Positions 34,682-44,827 of a DNA stretch of 64,000 nucleotides are shown piece after piece (the stretch's first letter is position 1; every line of letters starts with the position of its first letter). Both the position numbers and the translations under genes were made by a program. This DNA is from Agarivorans sp. TSD2052 (lineage in GTDB: Bacteria > Pseudomonadota > Gammaproteobacteria > Enterobacterales > Celerinatantimonadaceae), in assembly GCF_023238625.1 (NCBI RefSeq), contig NZ_CP096670.1, forward strand, positions 94,501 through 158,500, written 5' to 3'. The notes below the pieces were generated by a model. It saw only the letters and a list, made by a program, of their open reading frames with translations. It ran no database searches and was not told the DNA's origin.

Positions 34682-36186
34682 TCTAATTCTCCTGTCATAC
34701 CCGTCGCGGCACTAACAAGCTGTTCAGCCGAGAATTGGGGGCGCTTGAATTCGTCAACCATGAGGCCTTCTCGCATAACGATAATTCGGTCAGCCATGCC
34801 CATAATCTCTGGTAACTCAGACGAAACCATGATCACTGCCAGGCCTTGTTCTGTAAGTTCGGACATAAATTCATGCACGGCAGCCTTTGAACCAATATCT
34901 ATGCCTTTAGTTGGTTCGTCCAAAATGATGACCTTTGGCTCGGTCGCTAACCATTTGCCAATCACCACTTTTTGTTGGTTTCCACCTGACAGGTTCTCTA
35001 CTTTTTCATTCCAATTTGGAGCCTTGACTTTTAGCCGTTTAGCGTACTTACCAGCCAAGCTATATTCGGAAGGAATATTTAAAAAACCACTGGAATTAAT
35101 TTTGTTTAGTTGCGGCAAACTGATGTTTTGATAAATCGGAAATTCGAGCACTGTACCTTGCGCTTGGCGTTCTTCAGGAACATAAACAATGCCCGCTTTA
35201 ATTGCGTCGCTGGGGGACTTAATAGCAAGCTTTTCACGATTAACGATAATTTGCCCGCTAGCATTATTGGTGACACCGAACAGTGACTGCATGACTTCAG
35301 TGCGACCTGCACCGACTAAGCCATAAAAGCCTAAAATCTCACCTTGGTGTAACTTAAAGTTAATCGCATCAAATTCAGTTGGATGGCAAAAGTCTTTGAC
35401 CTCAATGATGCACTCACCAAGCGCTACCTCTGTTTTAGGAAACGCCGTATCAATGCTTCGACCGACCATCATTGAAACCAGCTCTTTTTCTTCAACTTCG
35501 GCAATCTTACCTTCGCCTATATAACAGCCATCGCGAAATACGGTAAAGCGGTCGGCAATGGCATAGATTTCGTCGAATTTGTGGCTGATAAACAATATCG
35601 CGCAACCCTTTTTCTGTAAGCGGTAAACAATGGCGTAAAATTCTTCGATTTCTCGGTAGGAAAGCGCCGCGGTAGGCTCATCTAAAATAACAACCCGCGC
35701 ATCAAAAGATAACGCTCGTGCAATGGCGACCATATGTCGCTGTCCTATGCTGAGCTCTTTTAATAGCTTCTTGGGGGCTAGAGGTGCTTCAATTTCGGAC
35801 AATATACGTGTTGTTTCTTGTTCCATTTTCTTCCAATCTAGGCGACCAGAAGGCAATTGCAGATAATGACCGGCGAAGATATTTTCCATCACACTAAGTT
35901 CATCAAACAATACTGTTTCTTGATGAATGGCGGTAATGCCGTTGTTGTGCGCATCTTGAGGTGTAGTGATGTTTACCGGTTTGCCATCTAAATATAGCTC
36001 TCCTTCAGTAGGCTGATAAATACCAGTCATTACTTTCACTAACGTAGATTTCCCCGCTCCATTCTCGCCTACTAAAGCGGTTACTTGACCGGGATATAAA
36101 TCAAGCTTAACTTTGTCTAATGCTTTTACACCGGGAAAGTGTTTACTTACATTCAGCAAAGAAAAAATAGGGTTTACTTCAGACAT
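34678..36186 (-). CDS. rhaT: Rhamnose ABC importer ATP-binding protein
   Basis: 502 aa with two ABC domains, the usual form for sugar importers. First domain: Walker A GENGAGKS (40-47), signature LSIGQRH, Walker B VVILDEP (165-171). Second domain: degenerate Walker A (GLVGAGRTE) but intact signature LSGGNQQKV and VIILDEPTKGIDIG, a common asymmetry in this family. Named by rhizobial rha nomenclature; not the E. coli RhaT proton symporter. Confidence 0.92.
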   Translation of the reverse strand: MSEVNPIFSLLNVSKHFPGVKALDKVKLDLYPGQVTALVGENGAGKSTLVKVMTGIYQPTEGELYLDGKPVNITTPQDAHNNGITAIHQETVLFDELSVMENIFAGHYLQLPSGRLDWKKMEQETTRILSEIEAPLAPKKLLKELSIGQRHMVAIARALSFDARVVILDEPTAALSYREIEEFYAIVYRLQKKGCAILFISHKFDEIYAIADRFTVFRDGCYIGEGKIAEVEEKELVSMMVGRSIDTAFPKTEVALGECIIEVKDFCHPTEFDAINFKLHQGEILGFYGLVGAGRTEVMQSLFGVTNNASGQIIVNREKLAIKSPSDAIKAGIVYVPEERQAQGTVLEFPIYQNISLPQLNKINSSGFLNIPSEYSLAGKYAKRLKVKAPNWNEKVENLSGGNQQKVVIGKWLATEPKVIILDEPTKGIDIGSKAAVHEFMSELTEQGLAVIMVSSELPEIMGMADRIIVMREGLMVDEFKRPQFSAEQLVSAATGMTGELE

Positions 36187-36260
36187 AATCTTGCCTTCTT
36201 TGGCTAACCCCTATTGACTGTCATGCCTAAACACAGACAACCAACAAGGGTCGGCACTAC

Positions 36261-37259
36261 CTAGAAAATTTTAGCGAATTCAGCGACATTACTGATGTCA
36301 TAAACAAAAGGAGATGACATTGCAGCATTTCCTTCAGCATCTAGCTCTGCTACGCCCATTCGTCCCATTTCTACTTGTGTGTCACTGGCATTATCTTGTA
36401 TCAAGTTGTAGGCAATATAGGTTGCTGCATAGCCTAAGTCGATGGGGTTCCAAATCGCAAAACTATTTACTGCGCCAGACTCAACATGGCCCGCTAGTTC
36501 AGAAGGTAGCCCTAGTCCGGTCACAAATACTTCACCGGTTTTTCCCATATCGGTAACTGCTTGTGCTGCAGCCAAAATACCTACGGTAGTTGGTGCGACG
36601 ATGGCTTTTAGATTTGGGTAAGTTTTCACTAAACCTTGGGTTTCTCGATAGCTTTTATCCGCTAGGTCATCCCCATAAACTGTTGCTACTAAATTAAGTT
36701 GCGGGAAATCGGGTAGCGCTTTTTCCATTTCGCCAATCCAGATATTTTGGTTTGTCGCGGTGGGAGAAGCACTTAAGATGGCAATATCACCCTCAGTACT
36801 ATTTGCAGCTTTAAGAGCGGCAGCGGCAAGTTCAATGTTCATTCTGCCAATCAGTTCATTACTTGATGGATTAAGGTGAATCTGGCGGCCAGCGGCAGCA
36901 ACACCCGAATCAAATGACACTACTTTGATACCCCGTTGCTGAGCTCGTTTTAAAATAGGGACGAGAGCATCAGGATCGTTTGCTGAAACAACGATGGCAT
37001 CAACCTTTTGTGAAATGAGAGAATTAATTATCTCAATTTGCCCTTCCGCTGTTGGAGTAACAGGGCCGGTATAAATGATTTCAATATCATCTTTTATCTC
37101 TGCTGTCGCTTCTTTAGCTCCTTTATAGGCAGCTTCAAAAAAACCGATACCTTGGGCTTTCACAACCAAGCCAATTCTTAAGTTCGCTGCTTGCGCAAAT
37201 GAACTTGCTATGATGCTTGTTGCGACTAGGGTCACTTTTATTATTTTTGTTAGTTTCAT
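36261..37259 (-). CDS. rhaS: Rhamnose ABC importer periplasmic binding protein
   Basis: 332 aa with signal peptide (about 1-24, ending AQA) and a type I periplasmic sugar-binding fold (GFFEAAYKGAKEATAEIKD, IISL-type SQKVDAIVVSANDP, GIKVVSFDSG). It delivers L-rhamnose to RhaPQT. rhaS here follows rhizobial naming and is not the E. coli activator. Between rhaA and rhaT. Confidence 0.92.
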   Translation of the reverse strand: MKLTKIIKVTLVATSIIASSFAQAANLRIGLVVKAQGIGFFEAAYKGAKEATAEIKDDIEIIYTGPVTPTAEGQIEIINSLISQKVDAIVVSANDPDALVPILKRAQQRGIKVVSFDSGVAAAGRQIHLNPSSNELIGRMNIELAAAALKAANSTEGDIAILSASPTATNQNIWIGEMEKALPDFPQLNLVATVYGDDLADKSYRETQGLVKTYPNLKAIVAPTTVGILAAAQAVTDMGKTGEVFVTGLGLPSELAGHVESGAVNSFAIWNPIDLGYAATYIAYNLIQDNASDTQVEMGRMGVAELDAEGNAAMSSPFVYDISNVAEFAKIF

Positions 37260-37335
37260 CTTTCAAACTCCATGTAGTAGGTCACAATGTAGGTGTAAAT
37301 TTCAGTCCTTAGTTAAACTGCTATTTGTCCTTGAT

Positions 37336-38598
37336 TTATCTTTTAAGCAGAACCTCCTGCTCGTATTGTTTGACGTCTTTAAGCCAGTCAGCCCTAACTG
37401 GTACGCCTTGTTGTAAACAGTAGTAATCCCAAACGGCAGCCCATGGAAGTGATTTTGCTTCTTCCTGAAGTGCTAAGCGGCTAGTAAAATCACCGGCGTT
37501 TTCAATATCTTTAAGTTGATCTGTTGGCTCTAAAAGCGCTTTTAGCAGCGCTTTTTTCATATTTCTTGTACCGATAACCCAGGCGGCAATTCGATTGATT
37601 GACGCATCAAAGAAGTCCAATCCAATATTGACGCGCTCGGTTAAATTATTGCGAATAATTTCACTCGCAATCGCCTGTGTTTCATCATCCAGCATGACCA
37701 CATGGTCACTGTCCCATCGGACCGGGCGGCTAACATGCAGTAATAACTCATCAACATACATTGAAACCGACGAAATTTTGTCCGAAATAACCTCAGTCGG
37801 ATGGAAGTGCCCCGCATCTAAGCACAGCATTACATCTCGTGTTGCAGCGTATCCAAGGTAAAATTCATTCGAACCTGCTGTATATGCTTCCGTGCCTATA
37901 CCAAATAGCTTCGATTCCACTGCATCTTTGTGGAATTTCTTCGAAATTGGTTCCGCGATAATACGGTCAAGAGATTCCGCCAATCGTTTGCGCGGTGCAA
38001 GGCGATCAATCGGTACGTCTTTATAGCCATCAGGAACCCAAATGTTCATCACTGATGGTGTACCCAATTCTTTACCAAAATACTCAGATACTTTACGACT
38101 GGCAATACAGTGCCTAACCCAAAAATCTCTCACTTCACTGTCTGGGTGTGACAAAGTCATATTGTCAACGCTCAAAGGGTGAGAAAAACATGATGGATTG
38201 AAGTCCAAACCTACCCTTGCATCACGCGCCCAATCAACCCAATTGGCGAAGTGCTCGGGTTTAATTTCATCACGTTCTACTGGAGTATCCGACTCTAGAT
38301 ATATAGCATGTAAATTTAAGCGTAGATTTCCAGGTATCATAGACATGGCGAAGTCAATATCTGCCCTGAGTTGGGCTGGAGACTTGGCTTTACCAGGGTG
38401 GCTACCTGTGGCTTGGATCCCCCCTGTTAATTCACCATCGGGGTCTTCAAACCCTGACACATCGTCCCCTTGCCAGCAATGCATAGATACTGGAATACCG
38501 TTCAGCAACTCCATGGCTTCTTCGCAATCAACTCCCAGTTCAGAAAAGATCTTTTGGGCGTTAACATAACTCGATTGAATTTGTTCTTTTGTGTTCAT
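37336..38598 (-). CDS. rhaA: L-rhamnose isomerase
   Basis: 420 aa, the size of E. coli RhaA, of the same type ([38 protein letters not shown] metal-site stretch). A Mn-dependent TIM-barrel enzyme converting L-rhamnose to L-rhamnulose. Its start lies within the last 38 bp of rhaB, indicating translational coupling. Confidence 0.96.
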   Translation of the reverse strand: MNTKEQIQSSYVNAQKIFSELGVDCEEAMELLNGIPVSMHCWQGDDVSGFEDPDGELTGGIQATGSHPGKAKSPAQLRADIDFAMSMIPGNLRLNLHAIYLESDTPVERDEIKPEHFANWVDWARDARVGLDFNPSCFSHPLSVDNMTLSHPDSEVRDFWVRHCIASRKVSEYFGKELGTPSVMNIWVPDGYKDVPIDRLAPRKRLAESLDRIIAEPISKKFHKDAVESKLFGIGTEAYTAGSNEFYLGYAATRDVMLCLDAGHFHPTEVISDKISSVSMYVDELLLHVSRPVRWDSDHVVMLDDETQAIASEIIRNNLTERVNIGLDFFDASINRIAAWVIGTRNMKKALLKALLEPTDQLKDIENAGDFTSRLALQEEAKSLPWAAVWDYYCLQQGVPVRADWLKDVKQYEQEVLLKR

Positions 38599-40057
38599 TG
38601 TTGTTCCTTTCTGGGGTATCTAGACTTATGCGTTCAAACTTGGCCCAATGGCTAAGAAAGTCACTTGATTGATTCGGTTTATAGGTTTCAATTGGAAACG
38701 AATTGGACACAATGTTGCGAGCTTGCTGCACTGAATCAATTTGCTTTAGGGCGATAAGCTGGCCGCAGATATTACCTATCGCTGAGGCTTCAATAGGACC
38801 AACGCTGACTTCTACGCCACAAGCATCAGCACATAATTGATTTAAGAGTTTGTTTTGTATCCCGCCCCCAATTATATGAATCCGATTTAGGCTTGCAGGG
38901 TTGAGTTGATTAAGCTCTAACCAAACTTTTCGATATTGGCAGGCTAAACTTTCAAAGATGCAGCGAGCAAATTCTCCAGGTGTTTCCGGTACGGCTTGTG
39001 CTGTCTCTTCGCAGAAGTCTTGAATAGCGGTACTCATGCAAACAGGGTTTAGAAAACGGGGGTGGTCGGGTGCGATTAAGCTTCTGAAAGGTTCACTCTG
39101 TTTAGCCAATGTCACTAAAGTGGTAAAGCTATACTCTCCCAGCTCTTTTTGTACATTTTGAATCAACCATAGACCCATGATGTTTTTTAAGACTCGAAAA
39201 CGATTCTCTGCACCACCTTCATTGGTCACATTGAATGATTGAGCTAAGGGATTATTAATTGCAACTTCACTTTCAAACCCCATCAGTGACCAAGTACCAG
39301 AGCTGATGTAAACGGTGTCTTGACCGGTAACTGGTAAGGCCAAAATTGCAGATGCTGTGTCGTGGCTGGCGATTGAGGTAACACGAATGCGACCCGCTGC
39401 TTTACTGTGATAATAACCAACTAATCTATTTGGTGCTTCGGCAGGCAAAAACCAATGCTCAGGAACCTTGATTAGATCTAATAGCTCTTTGTCCCACTCT
39501 CCATTGGCACAATTAAGAAGTTGAGAGGTTGAAGCATTGGTATATTCACAGTGTTGAACTTTACTTAACTTAAAACTTAAATAGTCAGGTATAAAAAGAA
39601 GCCTCGCCACCGAATTAATCCAACTAGGTGGATTTTCCATTAATGCTGTAAGTTGATACAGCGTATTAAAATCGAGGAACTGAATACCTGTTTTACTGTA
39701 AATAGTGTCACGAGATATTAGCTTATTGAGTTTATTTTGGATGCCTGCAGTGCGATCATCGCGATAGGAAACTGCCTCGCCCAACTGCTTACCTTGTACA
39801 TCCAAAAGAACAAAATCAACGCCCCAAGTATCAATCGCAAGGCTTTCGATAACATGACCAGCTTCGCCCGCCATAGCGATACCTCGTTTTATTTCGAGGA
39901 GTAAATAGTCTAGGTTCCAACAAGCTTGTCCATCGCGAAAAACGGGACCGTTCTCAAAACGATGTATTTCTTGTATTTGCAGAGTTTGGTCATCGTATAT
40001 TCCAAGGATAACCCTACCGCTTGACGCACCTATATCTATTGCCAACATTTTGTTCAT
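38561..40057 (-). CDS. rhaB: Rhamnulokinase
   Basis: About 498 aa FGGY-family sugar kinase: N-terminal [16 protein letters not shown] (phosphate 1), WGVDFVLLD, and C-terminal [20 protein letters not shown] (adenosine motif). Phosphorylates L-rhamnulose at C1. First gene of the leftward operon. The ATG at 40057 is preferred to 40075, since an AGAGG site lies between the two and the kinase motif follows at once. The C-terminal tail overlaps rhaA. Confidence 0.95.
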   Translation of the reverse strand: MNKMLAIDIGASSGRVILGIYDDQTLQIQEIHRFENGPVFRDGQACWNLDYLLLEIKRGIAMAGEAGHVIESLAIDTWGVDFVLLDVQGKQLGEAVSYRDDRTAGIQNKLNKLISRDTIYSKTGIQFLDFNTLYQLTALMENPPSWINSVARLLFIPDYLSFKLSKVQHCEYTNASTSQLLNCANGEWDKELLDLIKVPEHWFLPAEAPNRLVGYYHSKAAGRIRVTSIASHDTASAILALPVTGQDTVYISSGTWSLMGFESEVAINNPLAQSFNVTNEGGAENRFRVLKNIMGLWLIQNVQKELGEYSFTTLVTLAKQSEPFRSLIAPDHPRFLNPVCMSTAIQDFCEETAQAVPETPGEFARCIFESLACQYRKVWLELNQLNPASLNRIHIIGGGIQNKLLNQLCADACGVEVSVGPIEASAIGNICGQLIALKQIDSVQQARNIVSNSFPIETYKPNQSSDFLSHWAKFERISLDTPERNNNEHKRTNSIELC

Positions 40058-40157
40058 TTGATCAAAACCTCTCATTTGATGGTTAAATCATATGCAGATA
40101 GTCACGCACCGACCTTTGGAAAAAAACGCTTATTTCACAATCTGCGGTAAAAAAACA

Positions 40158-40177
40158 AAGTTACAGACTCGTAACTT
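40158..40177. promoter_or_regulatory. 7-6-7 inverted repeat between rhaB and the AraC regulator
   Basis: AAGTTAC-AGACTC-GTAACTT is a perfect inverted repeat midway between the divergent rhaB and AraC-type genes. A regulator site is likely; perfect dyads are less typical of AraC proteins, which often use direct repeats, so the binding protein is uncertain. Confidence 0.5.
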
Positions 40178-40279
40178 CACGTTTTCGAATATGTTAAAAC
40201 CAAGGTTTTGTTTGTACATCTATAGTGAATGTTAAGATGTCAAAATGCATAGATCTGCTTAAAAAATGGGAGGGAATGG

Positions 40280-41107
40280 ATGATTCACCTTAAGCCTAAT
40301 GAATTCTTTTTAGATTCTAGTTGCGCAATAACAACCGAGCTTAGGCAGCCTCAATCGCCATTTCCCGAACATAGCCATTCTTTTGAAGAAATCGTTATTG
40401 TGACAAAGGGGCAAGGTATTCATGTTGTCAACGATGTCCCTATGAATCTAAATAAAAATTATGTGTGCTTTATTAACCACAATGACCGACATCTTTTCGA
40501 AAGCGTTCAAGGGCTTTACCTTAGTAACGTATTGTTTCAAAGAGATAAAATAAAAAGTGCTATGAATCTTAGTGACTACCTACCGAGCCCATCAAGTCAG
40601 GCTTCAGATTGGTATATTGAAGATGATGCAGCATTAAGGGTTACCTACATTATCGAACGTCTTGACTACGAGTCTCATATTAATAATTTGGCCTCTAAAG
40701 CTATTTCAGAATTACTCTTTCAGCAGCTAATTGTAGAGCTTTGGCGGGGGCGAATTGACGATTTAAGTCTATTATCTAATGAAGACAAATTGACCTCATC
40801 GCTAGTGTATCTCAATAAGAACTATCAATTGCCTCTTCACTCAGACGGGGTTGCTGAATATGTTGGCTTAAGCCCAAGAGTTCTTTCAAAAAACATCAAA
40901 AAAGTCACCGGAATGAATTTCTCCCAATACCTGCATTTCATCCGCGCAAAGCGAGCAGTCTATTTATTGATTCATAGCGATAAATCTGTCACTGAGATCG
41001 CATTCGATGTGGGATACAGGGATAGCAATTATTTTTCGACTAAGTTTAAAGAAGCGATTAATAAAACTCCTCGTGATATACGAGAACAATACAGGCTTAA
41101 AAACTAA
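40280..41107 (+). CDS. AraC-family regulator of rhamnose genes
   Basis: 275 aa with an N-terminal cupin sensor (PFPEHSHSFEEIVIVTKGQGIHVVND) and two C-terminal AraC helix-turn-helices (LPLHSDGVAEYVGLSPRVLSKNIKKVTG; SVTEIAFDVGYRDSNYFSTKFKEAINKTP). Length and plan match RhaS/RhaR of enterobacteria. It is divergent from the nine-gene rha operon and most likely activates it with L-rhamnose. Only one such gene is present, unlike the E. coli RhaS/RhaR pair. SD GGGAGGG precedes the ATG. Confidence 0.9.
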   Translation: MIHLKPNEFFLDSSCAITTELRQPQSPFPEHSHSFEEIVIVTKGQGIHVVNDVPMNLNKNYVCFINHNDRHLFESVQGLYLSNVLFQRDKIKSAMNLSDYLPSPSSQASDWYIEDDAALRVTYIIERLDYESHINNLASKAISELLFQQLIVELWRGRIDDLSLLSNEDKLTSSLVYLNKNYQLPLHSDGVAEYVGLSPRVLSKNIKKVTGMNFSQYLHFIRAKRAVYLLIHSDKSVTEIAFDVGYRDSNYFSTKFKEAINKTPRDIREQYRLKN

Positions 41108-41404
41108 GGTTTTTGCTACACGTATAAGTCCTTAGCTAAATGTCTATTCCCCTTCAGTGCTGCACCATGCTTTTTCCCACGATAAAGCTTACCTAATCAA
41201 CGTGTATTTGTTAAATAGTTCTGAGCCGTAAGGGTTATAAAGCTTCATGTCGTTGGGAGTGTCGGTCTTAGACTACCGGTAAAAATACCATGTTTTGCGA
41301 AGCCAAATATACCGCTTAGCCAAGAATAAAAAGGGGTATGGCAACTCCTCTGTAAGCACCCAACATAAACTTGCAGATACGACGATGCTTGATGGTTTTT
41401 TACT
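41108..41404. other. Gene-free stretch between the two rhamnose units
   Basis: No complete gene. On the minus strand there are short open stretches in different frames (one of about 40 codons ending near 41256) that might be coding remnants, but I could not identify them. It contains the 3' end of the AraC-type transcript. Confidence 0.35.
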
Positions 41405-41447
41405 AAAAAACCGTACTAGTCGCTACATTAGCAACTGAGTACGGTTT
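41405..41447 (-). terminator. Terminator of the aldolase/dehydrogenase gene
   Basis: A 10-bp stem AAACCGTACT (41408-41417) / AGTACGGTTT (41438-41447) around a 20-nt loop. On the minus strand it exits into a six-T run, about 50 nt after the stop codon at 41496. Confidence 0.75.
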
Positions 41448-41495
41448 AATACATCCTGGCGATATGAGTGAAAATGTTTGTCGTCTAGCAAATAA

Positions 41496-43601
41496 TTATC
41501 GAGTAAAGGATGGGGCATGCCCTGCATCAACGTTGAGGATATTGCCCGTTGATTTTGATGAAATATCTGCGGCAAAGAAATAAACACCTTCCGCAATATC
41601 TTCAGGATACACATTGCGTTTAAGTAAACTTCGTTGGCGATAATGTTCTTCAAGGTCATCTGTAGACATTTTATATGCGCTAGCACGTTCTTCTTTCCAC
41701 TTGCCTGTCCAAATTTTGGAGCCTCTAAGCACTGCATCAGGGTTGACTACATTAACTCTAATTCCGAGAGGAGCGCCCTCCAGTGCTACACATCGAGCTA
41801 GTTGTATTTCAGCTGCCTTTGCGGTGCAGTATGCAGCGGCATTTGCTGATGCAACAAGGCCATTTTTACTGGCTACAAATATAATCGCGCCGCCTAAACA
41901 CTGCGCTTTCATATGGGAGAATGCGGCCTTAGATACCAAGAAATAACCGGTAGAAAGTATTTTTTGATTAAATTCCCAGTTCTCTAGGCTAGTTTCATCT
42001 AATGGAGAAGACGATGCAATCCCCGCATTCGAAACGACAATATCGACACCTCCAAATTCAAGGCTGGCATAAATAAAAGCACTATCGACCTTCTCTGGAC
42101 TGGTGACATCCATGACCACACTGCGAACAACATCCGCGCCAAAAGTTTGAGAGAATTCATCTTTTGCTATTTCAAGGGATTTTTCATCTATATCCGCCAA
42201 CACCACTGCGACCCCCTCTTGTAGCAAGCGCCCAGCGGTTGCTTTACCAATACCACCGGCGCCACCGGTGATAAATGCGACGCGCCCCGCGAGACTTTTT
42301 GCTTTTGGCATTCGCTGTAGTTTTGCTTCTTCGAGTAACCAATACTCTATATCGAATGCTTCTTGTTCATCTAGGCCGACGTATTCACCGACCCCCGATG
42401 CCCCTTTCATCACATTGATGGCATTGGTGTAAAACTCACTCGCTATGCGTGCGGTGGCCTTGTCTTTGGCAAAAGTGATCATGCCGACGCCTGGAATAAG
42501 GTAGACAACCGGATTTGAATCCCTAATCGCAGGGCTACTCGCATTTTTACAGCGATGGTAATAAGCTTCGTAGTCGGCTCGGTAGTCTTCTAGTTGCATG
42601 TCTAAGCTTGTTACTAGCGCTTCCAGCCCTCCCGATTCAGGTGAACAATCTAAGACCATTGGTTTGATTTTAGTTCGTAAGAAGTGATCGGGACAGGAGG
42701 TGCCAAGGTTTGCCAGTGGCTTGAGGTTTTGGCTATTTACAAATTCGAGCACGTCTGGAGTGTCGCTAAAATGCCCAATTTGTCGTTGTTGTGTACTTGT
42801 TTTTCCACGAATAAGTGGCATTAGTGTGGCTGCAACACGTCGGCGCTCGTCGCTCGCTAATGACGGGGTAGCCGCTCCGCCAAATGCTTCGATTTCTGTG
42901 AGTTGTGTATCTAGCCATTGTTGAGCTTTGTTGATTGTGTCTAAAGAAAGCTCATAGCATTCTTTAGACGAATCAGCCCATGTAAAGAGACCGTGAGATT
43001 CAAGAATAACACCTTTGATCTCTGGATTTTCCCGTGCGACTTTTTCGAGTTCCAAACCCAACTGAAACCCTGGGCGTCGCCAGCCTAACCAACCAATATC
43101 ACCGCCAAAAATTTCTTGGGTTAGCTGTTTGCTTTCCGCGCTAGCCGCAATAGCAATTACAGAATCAGGGTGCAAGTGATCAACATGAGTATATGGTAGG
43201 TAGGCGTGTAGCGGTGTATCAATACTTGCGGCTCGAGTATTTAAATTGAAGGTACAATGCGAGAGTAGGTCAACCATTTCGTCTTCGTGTTCATCACCCC
43301 GATATAAACTTTTGAGACGTATTAATTTGTCTAGGTACAACGTCGCGAAACCAGATAAGCTCATGCTGCCGATATCACCTCCAGAACCTTTGACCCATAA
43401 AACCTGACATGGTTCGCCTGTTAGGGGATCGTCGGCGAGTAGCTTACATGAGGTATTTCCCCCGCCAAAATTGGTAATACGCTTATCCGAACCTAGGAGG
43501 TTAGAGCGGTATTCCAGTAACTGAGCTTCAGAAAACCCTGTAGTGTAGTCTTCGTCCCATGCATTGGGTATTAAATATTCGCTTCCAGCTGTTGATTGCA
43601 T
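41496..43601 (-). CDS. rhaE: Bifunctional rhamnulose-1-phosphate aldolase / short-chain dehydrogenase
   Basis: About 701 aa fusion. The N-terminal half (about 1-430) is a class II aldolase/adducin domain (NFGGGNTSCKL; ESHGLFTW; HVDHLHPDSVIAIA zinc region). The C-terminal half (about 440-700) is an SDR with GGAGGIGKATAG and the catalytic YCTAKAA. Homologues cleave rhamnulose 1-phosphate and oxidise L-lactaldehyde to lactate. The ATG at 43601 is chosen for its AAGGAAAG site; a longer frame runs to 43655. Single-gene unit divergent from a DeoR regulator. It duplicates the RhaD activity encoded at 31435. Confidence 0.88.
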   Translation of the reverse strand: MQSTAGSEYLIPNAWDEDYTTGFSEAQLLEYRSNLLGSDKRITNFGGGNTSCKLLADDPLTGEPCQVLWVKGSGGDIGSMSLSGFATLYLDKLIRLKSLYRGDEHEDEMVDLLSHCTFNLNTRAASIDTPLHAYLPYTHVDHLHPDSVIAIAASAESKQLTQEIFGGDIGWLGWRRPGFQLGLELEKVARENPEIKGVILESHGLFTWADSSKECYELSLDTINKAQQWLDTQLTEIEAFGGAATPSLASDERRRVAATLMPLIRGKTSTQQRQIGHFSDTPDVLEFVNSQNLKPLANLGTSCPDHFLRTKIKPMVLDCSPESGGLEALVTSLDMQLEDYRADYEAYYHRCKNASSPAIRDSNPVVYLIPGVGMITFAKDKATARIASEFYTNAINVMKGASGVGEYVGLDEQEAFDIEYWLLEEAKLQRMPKAKSLAGRVAFITGGAGGIGKATAGRLLQEGVAVVLADIDEKSLEIAKDEFSQTFGADVVRSVVMDVTSPEKVDSAFIYASLEFGGVDIVVSNAGIASSSPLDETSLENWEFNQKILSTGYFLVSKAAFSHMKAQCLGGAIIFVASKNGLVASANAAAYCTAKAAEIQLARCVALEGAPLGIRVNVVNPDAVLRGSKIWTGKWKEERASAYKMSTDDLEEHYRQRSLLKRNVYPEDIAEGVYFFAADISSKSTGNILNVDAGHAPSFTR

Positions 43602-43715
43602 CACTCGCTTTCCTTGTTCTATATCGATTGGTAAAGACGATTTATTTGGTCTCAAAACGTTTGAATAAACTCAAGCTAACTACAATGAAACAAAATGACC
43701 GTTAATGAACTTATT

Positions 43716-43802
43716 TGATTGTTAATCATATGTTATAGCTATGAAAACAGTTTATTCAATCATTTTCAATCAAAATCTTTCATTTTTGTTGATGATTGTT
43801 AA
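43716..43802. promoter_or_regulatory. Cluster of TGATTG-type boxes between rhaE and its DeoR regulator
   Basis: TGATTGTTAA occurs at 43716-43725 and again at 43793-43802, and inverted half-copies TTCAATCA at 43755-43762 and 43765-43772, about 10 bp apart. DeoR-type repressors commonly bind such repeated short boxes. The cluster fills the divergent promoter region. Confidence 0.65.
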
Positions 43803-43847
43803 GTGGTATGATGCTTTTTGACAACTAATTGCTAATTGAAGACTCAC

Positions 43848-44615
43848 ATGATCGAACGAGAGCGCCATCGAAAAATCCTTTTAGAACTAGAATCTAGTTC
43901 AGTCGCTACTATCGCCCAGCTAGTTAGCCTCATAGGCTGCTCTGAAGCAACTATTCGTCGTGATGTTCTTGAGCTATCAAGCGTGGGCAAGCTTAAGCGG
44001 ATTAGAGGAGGTGTTGAGGTAATCCAAACTAGCCATTCGCATAGTTTGGTAAGTAGTCCCTTCTTGCTTAACCAATCCATTCACACTGCTGAAAAACAAG
44101 CTATTGCCAAACGAGCTGCCGAAATGTGTGAAGATGGGGAGTCCATTATTATTGGTGGTGGCTCAACGGCGTTTTACATGGCACAGTATTTTGAAAACAA
44201 AGTACTGAACGTGATGACTAACTCGTTTGTGGTTGCCGAGTATCTGCATCATAATTCCCGATGTAATGTAACCCTTCCTTCAGGTAAGCTTTATAAAGAG
44301 CAAAATTTGGTGTTAAGTTCTTATCCTGAAGACGGAGTATCGAACTTCTTTGCGGCTAAAGTTTTTTTTGGTGCTCAAGGGGTTAGCCCACTAGGGGCAC
44401 TAGAAACAGATTCGTTAATTATTCAAGGAACGACACGTTTACTGCGGCAGGCAACTAGCAAAATCCTGTTAGCCGACAGTAGTAAGTTTGAGCAGTTCAG
44501 TAACATGATAATTTGCCCGCTGGCGGATATCGATTACTGTATTAGCGATCAACAGCTCAAATCTAGCAACAAACAAATGTTAAGTGCTAGCGATGTTACT
44601 TTGATACAAGCTTGA
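43848..44615 (+). CDS. DeoR-family transcriptional regulator
   Basis: About 255 aa: N-terminal DeoR helix-turn-helix (IAQLVSLIGCSEATIRRDVLELSSVGKLKRIRGG) and C-terminal sugar-phosphate-sensing DeoRC domain (about 75-235; GESIIIGGGSTAFYMAQ, LADSSKF). The start MIERERHRKIL at the ATG 43848 is typical; the frame also opens at TTG 43836. It probably represses the divergent aldolase/dehydrogenase gene until a pathway sugar phosphate accumulates. Confidence 0.88.
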   Translation: MIERERHRKILLELESSSVATIAQLVSLIGCSEATIRRDVLELSSVGKLKRIRGGVEVIQTSHSHSLVSSPFLLNQSIHTAEKQAIAKRAAEMCEDGESIIIGGGSTAFYMAQYFENKVLNVMTNSFVVAEYLHHNSRCNVTLPSGKLYKEQNLVLSSYPEDGVSNFFAAKVFFGAQGVSPLGALETDSLIIQGTTRLLRQATSKILLADSSKFEQFSNMIICPLADIDYCISDQQLKSSNKQMLSASDVTLIQA

Positions 44616-44827
44616 GCGCTCCAATAATGGCTAATACCACTTGGAAACGACTGTTACACACGGCTAAAAGACGAGCTCGCGGTTTCTTCTAAAGTTAATG
44701 AGAAAGCCGAGAATCGATAAAGTGTGACCTCGAAAAATCATCTTTCTACTGTTTATTTCAAACAAGTAGATCGTTTCTATAAGCCCTCCCGTAGTCATTA
44801 TATATTCTAAAAGTGGCGCAGAATTTT

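Noticed and set aside
35106-35312. Minus-strand 68-codon ORF within the ABC ATPase gene
   Set aside because: Lies in another frame wholly inside the rhaT coding sequence; no independent support.
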